64,000 nucleotides of DNA from Gammaproteobacteria bacterium (lineage in GTDB: Bacteria; Pseudomonadota; Gammaproteobacteria; Steroidobacterales; Woeseiaceae). Below are positions 53,594 through 63,046 of this stretch, in pieces. The translations under genes were made by a program, and so were the position numbers. The stretch spans positions 124,001-188,000 of the forward strand of contig JAADHU010000051.1 in assembly GCA_013151645.1 (NCBI GenBank), written 5' to 3'. Position 1 is the stretch's first letter; the number at the start of each line of letters is the position of its first letter. The notes below the pieces were generated by a model. It was not told the origin of the DNA. It searched no databases and was given only the letters and a program-made list of their open reading frames with translations.

Positions 53594-53732
53594 GACCGTG
53601 AGCGCAATCGGGTTTTGACGTATCATTGCGGAATTGAACTCTTGCTTGGAAATTGACTCTGCTATGGGGAGTCCTGCGCTTGGGCGGTGCTGCAGGCAAG
53701 AGATTATTCATTCCGATTACTGGATGCAAATC

Positions 53733-54554
53733 ATGCGTTTACGAACAGATTTCCTGATGGTCCTGGTTTCTCTGCTGTTTACGTTGCCGGCAAATGCCGC
53801 ATCGAAACAGGAATTACGGGTAGCCGAAGCGACGGACGTTATTGATCAGTTACTCCGCATTCCCGAGCAATCGATTCCTCCCTCGCTTCTTTCCCGGGCC
53901 TACGCGATTGCCGTAATACCGGATCTTGTGAAAGTGGGATTTGGTCTCGGCGCCCGACGCGGCAAGGGCGTTCTGGTAGTTCGGCGCGACGACAATACCT
54001 GGAGCAACCCGGCCTTTATCACCATGACGGGCGGCAGCATCGGTTGGCAAATTGGCGCGCAATCAAGCGATATCGTACTGGTGTTCAAGTCTCGTAAGGG
54101 CGTGAACAACATACAGAACGGCAAGCTGACGCTTGGTGCCAACGCTTCAATCGCGGCGGGTCCCGTTGGTCGCAATGCCGAAGTTTCCACCGATATACGC
54201 TTTGAAGTCGAAGTGTATTCCTATTCCAGAAGCCGTGGCCTGTTCGCGGGTTTGGCGCTCGAGGGTGCAGGGCTGACGATGGATCGGCGCAGTAACGCGG
54301 CTTACTACGGTTCATCGAGCATCACGCCCGAAGATATTTTCGCGAGTTCAGGTAATGCCGCACCCGCATCCGCCAATAATTTTGTGCAGATTCTCACCGC
54401 TCAAACGAGGCGACTGCCCAGGCAAGCAGGCATGAACGCCGGCTTCGACGTCGAGCGCACTAACCCGGAGCCCAAGTCAAAAGTTCAGACATTCGGAATT
54501 GGCGACCCGGATGCGCCAGGCAATGAGTACGACGAAGTCGCACAAGAATATTAG
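53733..54554 (+). CDS. SYLF-domain lipid-binding protein
   Basis: A 273-residue exported protein. A signal peptide (LMVLVSLLFTLPANAA) is followed by a SYLF/Ysc84-type domain with AIAVIPDLVKVGFGLGARRGKGVLVVR, ITMTGGSIGWQIGAQSSDIVLVF and GLFAGLALEGAGLTMD. The family binds phosphoinositides in eukaryotes, and the bacterial proteins are linked to membranes. The C-terminal tail is polar and unstructured. I choose ATG 53733; ATG 53724 is close by. It is 33 bases before the mechanosensitive channel gene, so both are probably co-transcribed. Confidence 0.87.
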   Translation: MRLRTDFLMVLVSLLFTLPANAASKQELRVAEATDVIDQLLRIPEQSIPPSLLSRAYAIAVIPDLVKVGFGLGARRGKGVLVVRRDDNTWSNPAFITMTGGSIGWQIGAQSSDIVLVFKSRKGVNNIQNGKLTLGANASIAAGPVGRNAEVSTDIRFEVEVYSYSRSRGLFAGLALEGAGLTMDRRSNAAYYGSSSITPEDIFASSGNAAPASANNFVQILTAQTRRLPRQAGMNAGFDVERTNPEPKSKVQTFGIGDPDAPGNEYDEVAQEY

Positions 54555-54587
54555 TTCGGAAACCTCCAAGAGCAGGACGATCCCGCG

Positions 54588-55661
54588 TTGCAGGACTTTT
54601 TGATTCAGATCGAACGTTGGGCTGCGCTGCTTGGCCCGAATAAATTTATCCAGGCGACCGCCATTGCCGTCGCCTTTATTGTTGCCGGCAAAATCGCCGA
54701 TTTCTTACTCAGCAACACGCTGGCAAAGATTGCCAACCGATCGAGCAATCGACTGGACGATCAATTGATCGGGATGTTGCACCGACCAATTTTTCTGTCT
54801 TTTGTACTGATCGGGCTCGGTCTGGCGACACAACGCATCGACATGGCGGAGTCCGCCGAATATCTAACGCTGGGACTCCTCAAAACGATCGCAATTATTG
54901 TTTGGTACAGCCTGTTTCGCCGGCTGGCCTCGATCATACTCAGCGTACTTTCCCGCGGCAGCGGGCATAAGATTTTGCAGGCCAATATGCTGCCATTGAT
55001 GGACAACACCGTTAAAGTTGTCCTTGCCGCATTGACGGCCTACTTCATTTTTCTGGCCTGGAATATCGATGTCACCGCCTGGCTCGCGTCAGCCGGAATT
55101 GTCGGTCTCGCATTAAGCTTTGCGGCCAAAGATACTTTATCGAATTTGTTTGCAGGCGTGTCAATTGTCGCCGACGCACCGTACAAATCCGGTGACTACA
55201 TCACTCTTGAGTCCGGTGAACGCGGCCAGGTCACCCACATAGGTCTTCGCAGCACTCGAATCCTCACCCGCGATGACGTAGAAATTACCGTGCCCAACGG
55301 ACTCATCGGCAACAGTAAGATCGTGAACGAAACTGGCGGTATTTCCCCGCGACACCGCATTCGAGTTGCCGTCGGCGTCGCGTATGGAAGTGACGTCGAC
55401 CATGTCATTGCAACGTTAGCCCGGGTTGCTGACGACCACAGTGAAGTTTGTCAGTCCCCGCAACCCAGGGTTCGATTTCGTAAGTTCGGTGATTCCAGCC
55501 TGGATTTCGAACTGCTTTGCTGGATCAATCAACCCGTTGATCGCGGCCGAATTTTGCACGAGCTCAATTGTTCTGTGTATAAGGCGTTTGTTAACGAAGC
55601 AATTGTCATTCCGTATCCGCAACGGGATTTGCACGTACGAACGATGCCCAATCCTGACTAG
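54588..55661 (+). CDS. Mechanosensitive ion channel (MscS family)
   Basis: A 357-residue MscS-type channel. Four membrane helices lie in the first 150 residues; the pore-lining helix contains GIVGLALSFAAKDTLSNLFAG, and the cytosolic beta domain has DYITLESGERGQVTHIGLRSTRI and TVPNGLIGNSKIVN. It opens under membrane tension to release solutes on osmotic downshock. It starts with TTG 54588, preceded by an AGGACG site; a second in-frame TTG at 54600 is possible. The stop overlaps the convergent lipoprotein stop by four bases (CTAG). Confidence 0.88.
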   Translation: MQDFLIQIERWAALLGPNKFIQATAIAVAFIVAGKIADFLLSNTLAKIANRSSNRLDDQLIGMLHRPIFLSFVLIGLGLATQRIDMAESAEYLTLGLLKTIAIIVWYSLFRRLASIILSVLSRGSGHKILQANMLPLMDNTVKVVLAALTAYFIFLAWNIDVTAWLASAGIVGLALSFAAKDTLSNLFAGVSIVADAPYKSGDYITLESGERGQVTHIGLRSTRILTRDDVEITVPNGLIGNSKIVNETGGISPRHRIRVAVGVAYGSDVDHVIATLARVADDHSEVCQSPQPRVRFRKFGDSSLDFELLCWINQPVDRGRILHELNCSVYKAFVNEAIVIPYPQRDLHVRTMPNPD

Positions 55662-56236
55662 TTGTTGCGGCGTTCCAGTTCCCGTCGAATATCATCGAGG
55701 TCGGTGCCGCTGGCGGGGACGGTCTCGTCGACTGTCGGTTGACGCTCCGCTTCGAGCACCGCTGTAGGCGGCTCATCGGCTGGCATTACTGCACGCACTT
55801 CCTCGCCAGATTCTATCGGAGACAACGCGACTTGCCCCGGGAATTCTGCCTCCGACTCAATCGGCGACGATGCGAATTGCCCCAGGTATTCCGCTTCAAG
55901 ACGCAGTCGTTCCGCCTCGGTCGCCCGACGACGCGATTCGGCCGCCGCTTCCTGGGCTCGCCGCAGTGCCCGACGCTTGCGTTCGGACTGGGCCTCAAGC
56001 GCCTCGCGGTTCGCCTCCTCTTCAGCCCTTGCCATGAGATTGATTGCTTCGCGGGCGTTAACGCATTCCGCCTCGTATTTCATCGTTGAACGATTTTCGG
56101 CACAACGCACCATGGCAGCCTCGAGCAGGTTTGAGTTTCCCCTGAACTCATTTACGGTGTGTGGCGGCGCTTCTTCCGAACACCCTGCGAGGAGTGCGAA
56201 AATACTCAGCATGATTGTCAAATTGTTGTTTTTCAT
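55658..56236 (-). CDS. Lipoprotein with charged coiled coil
   Basis: A 192-residue lipoprotein. The lipobox LLAGC (cysteine at about residue 19) follows MKNNNLTIMLSIFAL. The mature part has REAINLMARAEEEANREALEAQSERKRRAL, a strongly charged helix likely to be coiled coil (75-115), then a proline/glutamate-rich tail ending in DDIRRELERRN. A periplasmic or outer-membrane stalk role is plausible. I do not recognise a family. It ends in a four-base convergent overlap with the channel gene. Confidence 0.65.
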   Translation of the reverse strand: MKNNNLTIMLSIFALLAGCSEEAPPHTVNEFRGNSNLLEAAMVRCAENRSTMKYEAECVNAREAINLMARAEEEANREALEAQSERKRRALRRAQEAAAESRRRATEAERLRLEAEYLGQFASSPIESEAEFPGQVALSPIESGEEVRAVMPADEPPTAVLEAERQPTVDETVPASGTDLDDIRRELERRNN

Positions 56237-56408
56237 CAAAAATTAACGACTCAACGGGTGCCCATGGGTCTCGCTACCGACGGCGAACTCCTTCTGGCGA
56301 TAATACCAGCGGCAGGGGAAACCGATATGCGCCAGTTCGCAGTTCGGAGCAAGCTGATTGGCGCTGTTTTGTTATAGTGGGGCAGCCAGATTGCAGGATA
56401 TCGCCTAC

Positions 56409-58292
56409 GTGTCAGATTCCAGTCAGTTCGCTCTTCTCACGCAACGACGATTCGCGCCATTTTTCGCGACCCAGTTTCTCGGTGCATTTAACGACAATGT
56501 GTTTCGGAACGGGCTGGTCATCCTGCTTACATTCACAGGGACCCGGATCGCGGGCATGGATGTCAGTCAACTGGCTTTCGTCGCCGGCGCACTCTTCATT
56601 CTGCCTTTTTTCCTGTTTTCAGCCACGGCCGGTCAGCTCGCCGACAAGTACGAAAAATCCCGCCTGTTCCGTGCGATCAAACTTATGGAAATCGTCCTGA
56701 TGATCGTCGCTGCGTTCGCGTTCATCACCGGTCGGTATCCCCTCTTGATGCTGGTGCTTTTCCTGATGGGCTCCCAATCGGCGATGTTCGGACCGGTCAA
56801 ATACGCCTACCTGCCACAGCAACTCGAAACCGATGAGTTGGTTGGGGGAAACGCACTGGTTGAATCCGGTACTTACGTTGCAATTATTCTCGGCTTGATG
56901 GTCGGCGGGCTGTCGATTTCAGTCGACAGCGCAAGCCAGGTCGTACTTGCCGCCCTGCTGGTCACCATCTCGCTGCTCGGCTACCTGGCCAGTCGCCGTA
57001 TCCCGGTTACGAAAGCAGTCGATCCGGAACTCAAGATCAACTGGAACGTAATAACAGAAACATGGCGCATCGTTGGCTATGCCCGGGAAAAGCGCAGCGT
57101 GTTCCTGCCTATTCTCGGCATTTCCTGGTTCTGGTTTTACGGTTCCGTCATCACGCTGCAGATTCCTGCGTATACGCTTGTGATTCTTCACGGCAATGAG
57201 ACCATCACCACGCTACTGCTGGTCGCCTTTGCCCTGGGTGTTGGCATGGGTTCACTGCTTTGCGAACGCATGTCGGGGCATCGCATCGAACTTGGACTTG
57301 TTCCATTCGGTTCGATCGGCCTCAGTCTTTTCGCGATAGATCTGTATTTTTCACATCCTCTGGTCAGCCCGGTTGACATCAGCACTCTCGGCGAATTTGT
57401 CAGCCAGGCGGGCGGCTGGCGCATCCTCATTGACCTGACACTTATCGGTGCCTTCGGAGGCTTCTACAGCGTACCTTTGTACGCCATGGTGCAGGAAAGA
57501 GCCAATCGTCAACACCTGTCGCGAACGATCGCCGCAAATAACATCCTGAATGCATTCTTCATGGTCACCGCCTCGATCATGGCGATCACGCTTCTTTATC
57601 TGGGCCTGTCGATTCCACAACTATTTCTGGTTCTCGCGGTCCTGAATGCCATCGTTGCAACCTACATTTTCAGTTTGCTGCCCGAATTCCTGGTGCGGTT
57701 TCTTGCGTGGATATTCGTAAGTCTCTTATATCGAATTCGCACAACCGGCATTGAGAACATTCCGCATCGAGGACCCGCTGTGCTGGTCTGTAACCACGTT
57801 AGTTTTGTCGACGCATTGGTTTTAGGGGGGTGCGTGCATCGGCCAGTGCGATTCGTCATGTATTACAAGATTTTCCAGATCCCGATCCTCAATTTTATTT
57901 TCAAGACCGCGAAAACCATTCCGATCGCGTCGGCACGGGAAAATGCCTCCATGCTCCAGCAGAGTTTCGATAAAATCGACGAGGAGTTACAGGCGGGGAA
58001 TATAGTTTGCATCTTTCCTGAGGGCGCGATCACGACGGACGGTGATGTCCATGCGTTCCGTCCCGGCATCGAAAAAATTATCGAGCGCAATGCCGTTCCG
58101 GTCATTCCTGTCGCGTTATGTGGTCTGTGGGGGAGCTGGTTCAGCCGACAAACGGGCGGTGGCGTCCGCAAGATTCCGGGCAAGTTGTTTTCCCGGATTG
58201 AAGTCCGGATCGGCGATGCTGTGAGACCGGCTGACGTAACGGCTGGAAAACTGGAATTGCTCGTGCGTACACTACGCGGTGCTACACGCTAA
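56409..58292 (+). CDS. LplT-like MFS transporter fused to a PlsC acyltransferase
   Basis: A 627-residue fusion. Residues 1-425 form a 12-helix MFS domain with FNDNVFRNG (27-35) as in lysophospholipid transporter LplT. Residues 430-627 form a PlsC/LPLAT acyltransferase with NHVSFVD (462-468, the HX4D motif) and FPEGAIT (536-542). The pair flips lysophospholipid to the inner leaflet and reacylates it. E. coli Aas links the acyltransferase to an acyl-ACP synthetase instead; that third domain is absent here, so acyl donors must come from another enzyme. The GTG start at 56409 has AGGA upstream. The lipoprotein gene is divergent. Confidence 0.88.
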   Translation: MSDSSQFALLTQRRFAPFFATQFLGAFNDNVFRNGLVILLTFTGTRIAGMDVSQLAFVAGALFILPFFLFSATAGQLADKYEKSRLFRAIKLMEIVLMIVAAFAFITGRYPLLMLVLFLMGSQSAMFGPVKYAYLPQQLETDELVGGNALVESGTYVAIILGLMVGGLSISVDSASQVVLAALLVTISLLGYLASRRIPVTKAVDPELKINWNVITETWRIVGYAREKRSVFLPILGISWFWFYGSVITLQIPAYTLVILHGNETITTLLLVAFALGVGMGSLLCERMSGHRIELGLVPFGSIGLSLFAIDLYFSHPLVSPVDISTLGEFVSQAGGWRILIDLTLIGAFGGFYSVPLYAMVQERANRQHLSRTIAANNILNAFFMVTASIMAITLLYLGLSIPQLFLVLAVLNAIVATYIFSLLPEFLVRFLAWIFVSLLYRIRTTGIENIPHRGPAVLVCNHVSFVDALVLGGCVHRPVRFVMYYKIFQIPILNFIFKTAKTIPIASARENASMLQQSFDKIDEELQAGNIVCIFPEGAITTDGDVHAFRPGIEKIIERNAVPVIPVALCGLWGSWFSRQTGGGVRKIPGKLFSRIEVRIGDAVRPADVTAGKLELLVRTLRGATR

Positions 58293-58309
58293 GGCGGATT
58301 TACGAGCCG

Positions 58310-61300
58310 TTATTCCAGCTCATCGCCTCGTCCAAGTTTCTCACGCCATTGCTCGAGAAGTTCGTCACGACTGCCAAACAAAATCGGCCCCTCGGAATAG
58401 GAAAAATACAGATTCACGAGCTCGATGAAACCGGCATCGCGTGCAAGCGACAACACGTGATCGCCCGGACCGACGGCAGACCGGCCGTCGACCGCGCCGT
58501 GCGATTCCTGCGGTTCAACACGATCATCGAAAGCCATTCGGGACCCCCGCAATGCCTGCGGGGCACGTAACGCGCTTTCCCAGGTGATACCTGCACGGGA
58601 GACGTCCGCACGGTGAATCCAGCGAGACGTGCGCAGAAGTACCCGGGAATCGCCAGGGCTGAACAAGACGTCGTTGATCGGGCCCGGTAACTGCAGCGAT
58701 TGTTGTCCTATCCGGCCGCTCTTGATATCGAAGACCAGAGCGGTACTTTCTGCATCGACAAGCACCAGCAGCTGTCTGGCGACGGACAGTTCGATACGCT
58801 GCAACGGCACTCGCCCCTGCCAGACATTGCCCAGACTCCAGTTGCCAAGCTGATCCGAGAATACGCGCCGTAACATGCCGCTTGTCCCAGCCAGGTACAG
58901 TTGTTCTTCGTCGACGTACACCATGTCGGCGTGCATTTCGCCAAGCTCGATATGCGCCAGTACCGCACCTGTCTCGACATCCATGATCGAGACGGATTGA
59001 CCGCTGAGAATCGCCAGTCGACGACCGGAGCGTGAAAAGCGCAATAAATCGATGGCGTTCGTTGATGCGCTGGCATGGTACGGTCGCGGCAATCCACTAA
59101 CGGCATCCCAGATTCGCACCGTCCCGCGCTCGCCGGCACTGGCGATGAGCGATCCGTCGTGGCTGAACGCCAGACTGACCACGGCACTGCGGTGGCCGAG
59201 AAAGTTTAGTTCATCGCTGTTGTCGGCGAGACGTTTTTCCCGGCTACCAACGCTCACGATATGCACGTGACCGTCGTCGTCGCCGATCGCCAGACGTTGC
59301 CCGCCCGGTGAAATGACGGCCACAGTATCCTCCGACTCACGCCACGGTTGGTGCGTCGACCCTTTGCCCATCGAGCCGTTCACCTCATGCAGGGCAGACA
59401 TCGTCGGTACACGCCAAAATCGGGCCAGCCCGGTCACGTCCGCTGTCACTATCGCTCGCTCGTTGCTGCTAAAAGACAAGAGCGTGCCGGGATCCGATGA
59501 CAAACCGGAGCCGAGAAGCGGCCCTGTTGCTACGCTGTCAGCGGTGCGGTACAACTGAAATCCCTTTTGACTGTCACCCGCGATGAATAGCCTGCCCGAC
59601 GGCGAAAAGGCGAATTGCCATTCGGCTATGGATTTTTTCGTGAATAAGGGGCGGTCGAACTGACTGACTTTCCACAGGGAGACGCCGTGCTCGCCATGAA
59701 CGACCCCCAGGGCGTCTCCGCCTGGCGAGAGTTCGATCGAACTGGCTTGCTCATGCAAATCCAGCTGGCTGAGCAATTCGCCACTGCGAAAATCCCAGAT
59801 GCGTACAGCACGATCATAGTCCGCAACGGCCAGTCGTATACCGGCGCGATCCAGAGAAACCAGCGCAGGTATCCCGGCGATCGACAGACTCGCGACGCGT
59901 GTTGCGGATTCCAGACTCCATAAATCGAAAATCGTTTCGCCTTCGTTGCTGCGCGAAACCAGCAAACTCCGACCGTCAGCGGTCAATTGCGAGTAAGTGC
60001 TCAACCCGGTCTTCAATTCGACCGCGCGAAGTCCACTCATCGTATCCCACAAGTGAACCGTATCCTGGGCAATGGTCACCAGATACTGAGCAGTGGCACT
60101 CAATCCGAGCACGGATTCGCTGGCGGGCACAGCGATCGTTCTGGCCGGTTGCGCATGAACCAGGTCCCACAATCGGGCACCGTCGATCTGCGGTGCACGC
60201 GCAATGGCATAGCGACCGTTTCTGCTAAACCAGATATTGTCTGACGCCCGTTCGACCGGCTCCGGAATATCGAGGCCACGCTCAAAGTCCTCCACAATCG
60301 CCTGCCCGTTTAGCCGCAGGTTCCAGGCCATCAAATGACCGCTCGTGCCAGGTGTTTCATCTCGCACGCTCAATGTCCACGTCCCGGCCAGAGGTTCCCC
60401 GATCAGCGCATCAAGAACCCCTTCGGCGAAACGAATTTCATCGTTTTCCGACGATGCGGATTGCTCGAAATCGATCGCCACAGCCCGGCCCGACGGGGCA
60501 ATCAGCCGAATACGCAGATCATCCAGACGCGCATGTTCAACGTTGACAGACAGTGAGATACGGGACACCAACGCCCGGCGATCAACGACGACACGTCTGA
60601 CCAAGGGGGCAATTTCCAATGCGGAAATAGTCCACGAGTCACGACGTTCCAGCCGATCGTTAATCATGGCCCATTGGGACAGACGTGCGCCATCGACCAT
60701 GGTCAGCAATTCATTTTCCGGATCAAACAAGCGACGTTCAACACCTTCGCGAGCGGCTGTTGCGATCAGGCGTGGATAGTCATCGCCGACCAGCGTTGCG
60801 GCGAGCCTGCGCCGCCGCGGCGTCGACAGGACCAGCGACTGCAGCGACGCCAGCAACGCGTCGTCGCGACGTTGCTCCCGCAACGCCCGCCTCACCTGGC
60901 GGTCCCAAAAGTCGGCCGTCACGGCATCCGCAAATCGAGCCCGCATCGGAACGCCGCGCGACGATTCGATAATTTCACCCAGGGCAATGATATCGGTTAC
61001 CTCTCGTGACCTCGTCTCCAGTACGTTGGCATACAGCCGGTTTGCAGACTGCACATGGCCAGGAAACGATCGATAATTGACATACGCATCCTCAATCACG
61101 GTCAGCGGCAACGTCGGCGACGTTAGAACGCGCACATAGGGCCTGGGCAAGAGCTGCGTATACCAAAACGGTATGGCGATCAGCGTGATAAGCAAGGCGG
61201 CCGCTCTGACGGGTCCTTGCCAGCGAATGGGCAGGTTTTCGTTTGCCCAGCGGGCCGTAAATACAGATGCATACAGCCTGTTTCGGACTCGCAGATTCCC

Positions 61301-62356
61301 TTCCGTATCGCTGACAACAAGGCCGACGGCAATCAGCTTGCGGTGCTGGCGCGATTCCGGATCGAACGGCACCTGGATACCTTTTCGCATGCTGCCATAT
61401 GTGGTGAGCAATGCTTCAAAATCGTTTTTGTCCTCGACGATGCGGCGATGAATATGCCCCATATGCGGTTCGTTGTGCAGCGCACTTCGACCGCCTAGCT
61501 GGTGTTCGGCAATACGATCGACATGCCCGCCGATATCACCCGAGATTCGCTCCCGAGCGACCGCTCTGGCAAGTTTCTGGCTAAGGTAGGGTTGTCCGCC
61601 GGTCCAAAAGAAGATGCGATCGAGTGCGCTGCAGACATCTTGCGGAGGCAGGTGGAGCTCGGTCGAAAACACCTCCAGGTCGCTGCGACTAAAGTCGTCC
61701 AAACGCACGGCGTGCATCCGGTCAAACGGTGAAAAAACCTCGTTCGTTACCAGGATTTGCGGATCGCACTCACCGCACAACACGAATATGAGACGAGAAA
61801 ATTCTGGCTCCGTCACCAGTGAATTGTGCGCTGCACGTATACTCGCCAGTAACTCCTGTGCGAAGGGTAGTTCCTCGACGCACTCAAGCTCATCGACGAA
61901 AACGACCACCGAATGCTTCGTATTCGAAAGAATGGCCTCGTTGTAAAATTCGACCAGGCGCTGCCGATTGCTCAGGATTGACTTGTCCTGCCACCAGGTT
62001 TGCAAATCGAATTTGATGCGCAACTGCCGTAGCAAGCGATATGCAATGCTGTAGTACCAGCGCCCCGAGTCGGCGCCGGCATCGCGCTCTCCGATTTGCG
62101 CCAGATCAAGCGTGGCGACGTGATAGTGGTTATTCTGCAATCGCGCCGATGTCGCCGCGATCAGGCTGGTTTTGCCCGATCGTGCCGGCGCCAGTACATG
62201 AGCATCATGTCCGGCAGTGATGGCATTGTAGAGCACCTCATCCGCCTTTCGGTGGATGTAACCGGCACGCACGGCATGCAACGGTGGGCCAACGGTGAAG
62301 AATTCGGCCTCCGCTTTGGCCGACTCCTTGCTGATTCGATCCTGGTTGTCTGCCAT
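58310..62356 (-). CDS. Multidomain membrane ATPase with P-domain and WD40 repeats
   Basis: A 1348-residue protein with four regions. Residues 20-370 form an AAA ATPase of the AAA_35/STAND-like kind with Walker A around RSGKTS (59-64) and Walker B VVFVDELE (151-158). A single membrane helix (about 384-400) follows. Residues 560-690 contain a P-domain of proprotein-convertase type (RISLSVNVEHARLDDLRIRLIAPSG, GTWTLSVRDETPGTSGHLMAWNLRLNG). Residues 700-1250 carry WD40-type repeats with several DLWDxxSG or VRIWDA endings. The ATPase would be cytosolic and the rest outside the membrane. ATG 62356 has AGGTGA upstream. The combination suggests a sensor or switch, such as in defence or signalling; function is unknown. 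Confidence 0.82.
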   Translation of the reverse strand: MADNQDRISKESAKAEAEFFTVGPPLHAVRAGYIHRKADEVLYNAITAGHDAHVLAPARSGKTSLIAATSARLQNNHYHVATLDLAQIGERDAGADSGRWYYSIAYRLLRQLRIKFDLQTWWQDKSILSNRQRLVEFYNEAILSNTKHSVVVFVDELECVEELPFAQELLASIRAAHNSLVTEPEFSRLIFVLCGECDPQILVTNEVFSPFDRMHAVRLDDFSRSDLEVFSTELHLPPQDVCSALDRIFFWTGGQPYLSQKLARAVARERISGDIGGHVDRIAEHQLGGRSALHNEPHMGHIHRRIVEDKNDFEALLTTYGSMRKGIQVPFDPESRQHRKLIAVGLVVSDTEGNLRVRNRLYASVFTARWANENLPIRWQGPVRAAALLITLIAIPFWYTQLLPRPYVRVLTSPTLPLTVIEDAYVNYRSFPGHVQSANRLYANVLETRSREVTDIIALGEIIESSRGVPMRARFADAVTADFWDRQVRRALREQRRDDALLASLQSLVLSTPRRRRLAATLVGDDYPRLIATAAREGVERRLFDPENELLTMVDGARLSQWAMINDRLERRDSWTISALEIAPLVRRVVVDRRALVSRISLSVNVEHARLDDLRIRLIAPSGRAVAIDFEQSASSENDEIRFAEGVLDALIGEPLAGTWTLSVRDETPGTSGHLMAWNLRLNGQAIVEDFERGLDIPEPVERASDNIWFSRNGRYAIARAPQIDGARLWDLVHAQPARTIAVPASESVLGLSATAQYLVTIAQDTVHLWDTMSGLRAVELKTGLSTYSQLTADGRSLLVSRSNEGETIFDLWSLESATRVASLSIAGIPALVSLDRAGIRLAVADYDRAVRIWDFRSGELLSQLDLHEQASSIELSPGGDALGVVHGEHGVSLWKVSQFDRPLFTKKSIAEWQFAFSPSGRLFIAGDSQKGFQLYRTADSVATGPLLGSGLSSDPGTLLSFSSNERAIVTADVTGLARFWRVPTMSALHEVNGSMGKGSTHQPWRESEDTVAVISPGGQRLAIGDDDGHVHIVSVGSREKRLADNSDELNFLGHRSAVVSLAFSHDGSLIASAGERGTVRIWDAVSGLPRPYHASASTNAIDLLRFSRSGRRLAILSGQSVSIMDVETGAVLAHIELGEMHADMVYVDEEQLYLAGTSGMLRRVFSDQLGNWSLGNVWQGRVPLQRIELSVARQLLVLVDAESTALVFDIKSGRIGQQSLQLPGPINDVLFSPGDSRVLLRTSRWIHRADVSRAGITWESALRAPQALRGSRMAFDDRVEPQESHGAVDGRSAVGPGDHVLSLARDAGFIELVNLYFSYSEGPILFGSRDELLEQWREKLGRGDELE

Positions 62357-62528
62357 TCGACTCACCTGCCGGCGTTTGCCCTGCATCCGGTAATATCGTA
62401 GCAGAAATAGATACCCGGCTTGCCCCGAAACTTTTGACTCATAGCTGAAGTCGGTATGCCAAGTAACTCGAAGACAGCGTAGTTGACGTGCGATATACTC
62501 CTCGCCCGATATTGAGGAGGTCTGCGCA

Positions 62529-62777
62529 GTGGAGTTTTGTCATCAACATAATCTGGTCAGACCGGATACTGCCGGCGCCGAACGACCGTTTGGTATTAAA
62601 GTCTCACTACCGCCCGGAGACACGTTTGAACGTCTTTTGGGCCGTGATTGGGAACGGCTCCATTGGTACGCCACTGAAGCACAGCGCGATCTTGCGTTCC
62701 AGCAAATGGCCAGTCGGCACGGCTACTACCGCAGCACCGATACAGCCACCCAGGTTCTCGAAAAGTTATGCCGTTGA
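62529..62777 (+). CDS. Small conserved-looking hypothetical protein
   Basis: An 82-residue protein from GTG 62529, preceded by GAGGAGG, an unusually strong ribosome site about 9 bases upstream, which supports real translation. The sequence has a conserved-looking helix EAQRDLAFQQMASRHGYYRSTD and an earlier segment LPPGDTFERLLGRDWERLHWY. No signal peptide or membrane helix; likely a soluble cytoplasmic protein. I do not recognise a family. It may share a transcript with the zinc-ribbon gene that follows 45 bases later. Confidence 0.65.
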   Translation: MEFCHQHNLVRPDTAGAERPFGIKVSLPPGDTFERLLGRDWERLHWYATEAQRDLAFQQMASRHGYYRSTDTATQVLEKLCR

Positions 62778-62822
62778 GACCGCAGCGTCGTCACTAACCA
62801 TTACCAACAGAGCGAATAACCC

Positions 62823-63020
62823 ATGGCAGACCCAAAATGTCCGGCTTGTTCTGCAAGCGGAATTGACAAAATCGTATCGACACCCAGCGTCGAAAAATCA
62901 CGTGAAAATACACCCTGGTTCTACGTTTCTCATTGCGATGAGTGCGGCCACGTGTATGGAACTTTCACCAAACATGTATTTGGCCGTAGCGGTCCGCAGC
63001 TCATCGTAGATCGCAAATAG
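62823..63020 (+). CDS. Small zinc-ribbon protein
   Basis: A 65-residue protein with two CxxC pairs, CPACSAS near the start (Cys6 and Cys9) and HCDECGHVYG (Cys38, Cys41), which likely bind one zinc ion as a zinc ribbon. The rest is short and basic. Such proteins act in RNA, protein or nucleic-acid binding, but no partner is evident. It lies 26 bases before the isocitrate dehydrogenase gene and may be co-transcribed with it. Confidence 0.7.
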   Translation: MADPKCPACSASGIDKIVSTPSVEKSRENTPWFYVSHCDECGHVYGTFTKHVFGRSGPQLIVDRK

Positions 63021-63046
63021 CCCGGCCGGGAAACGCAAGGAAGACC

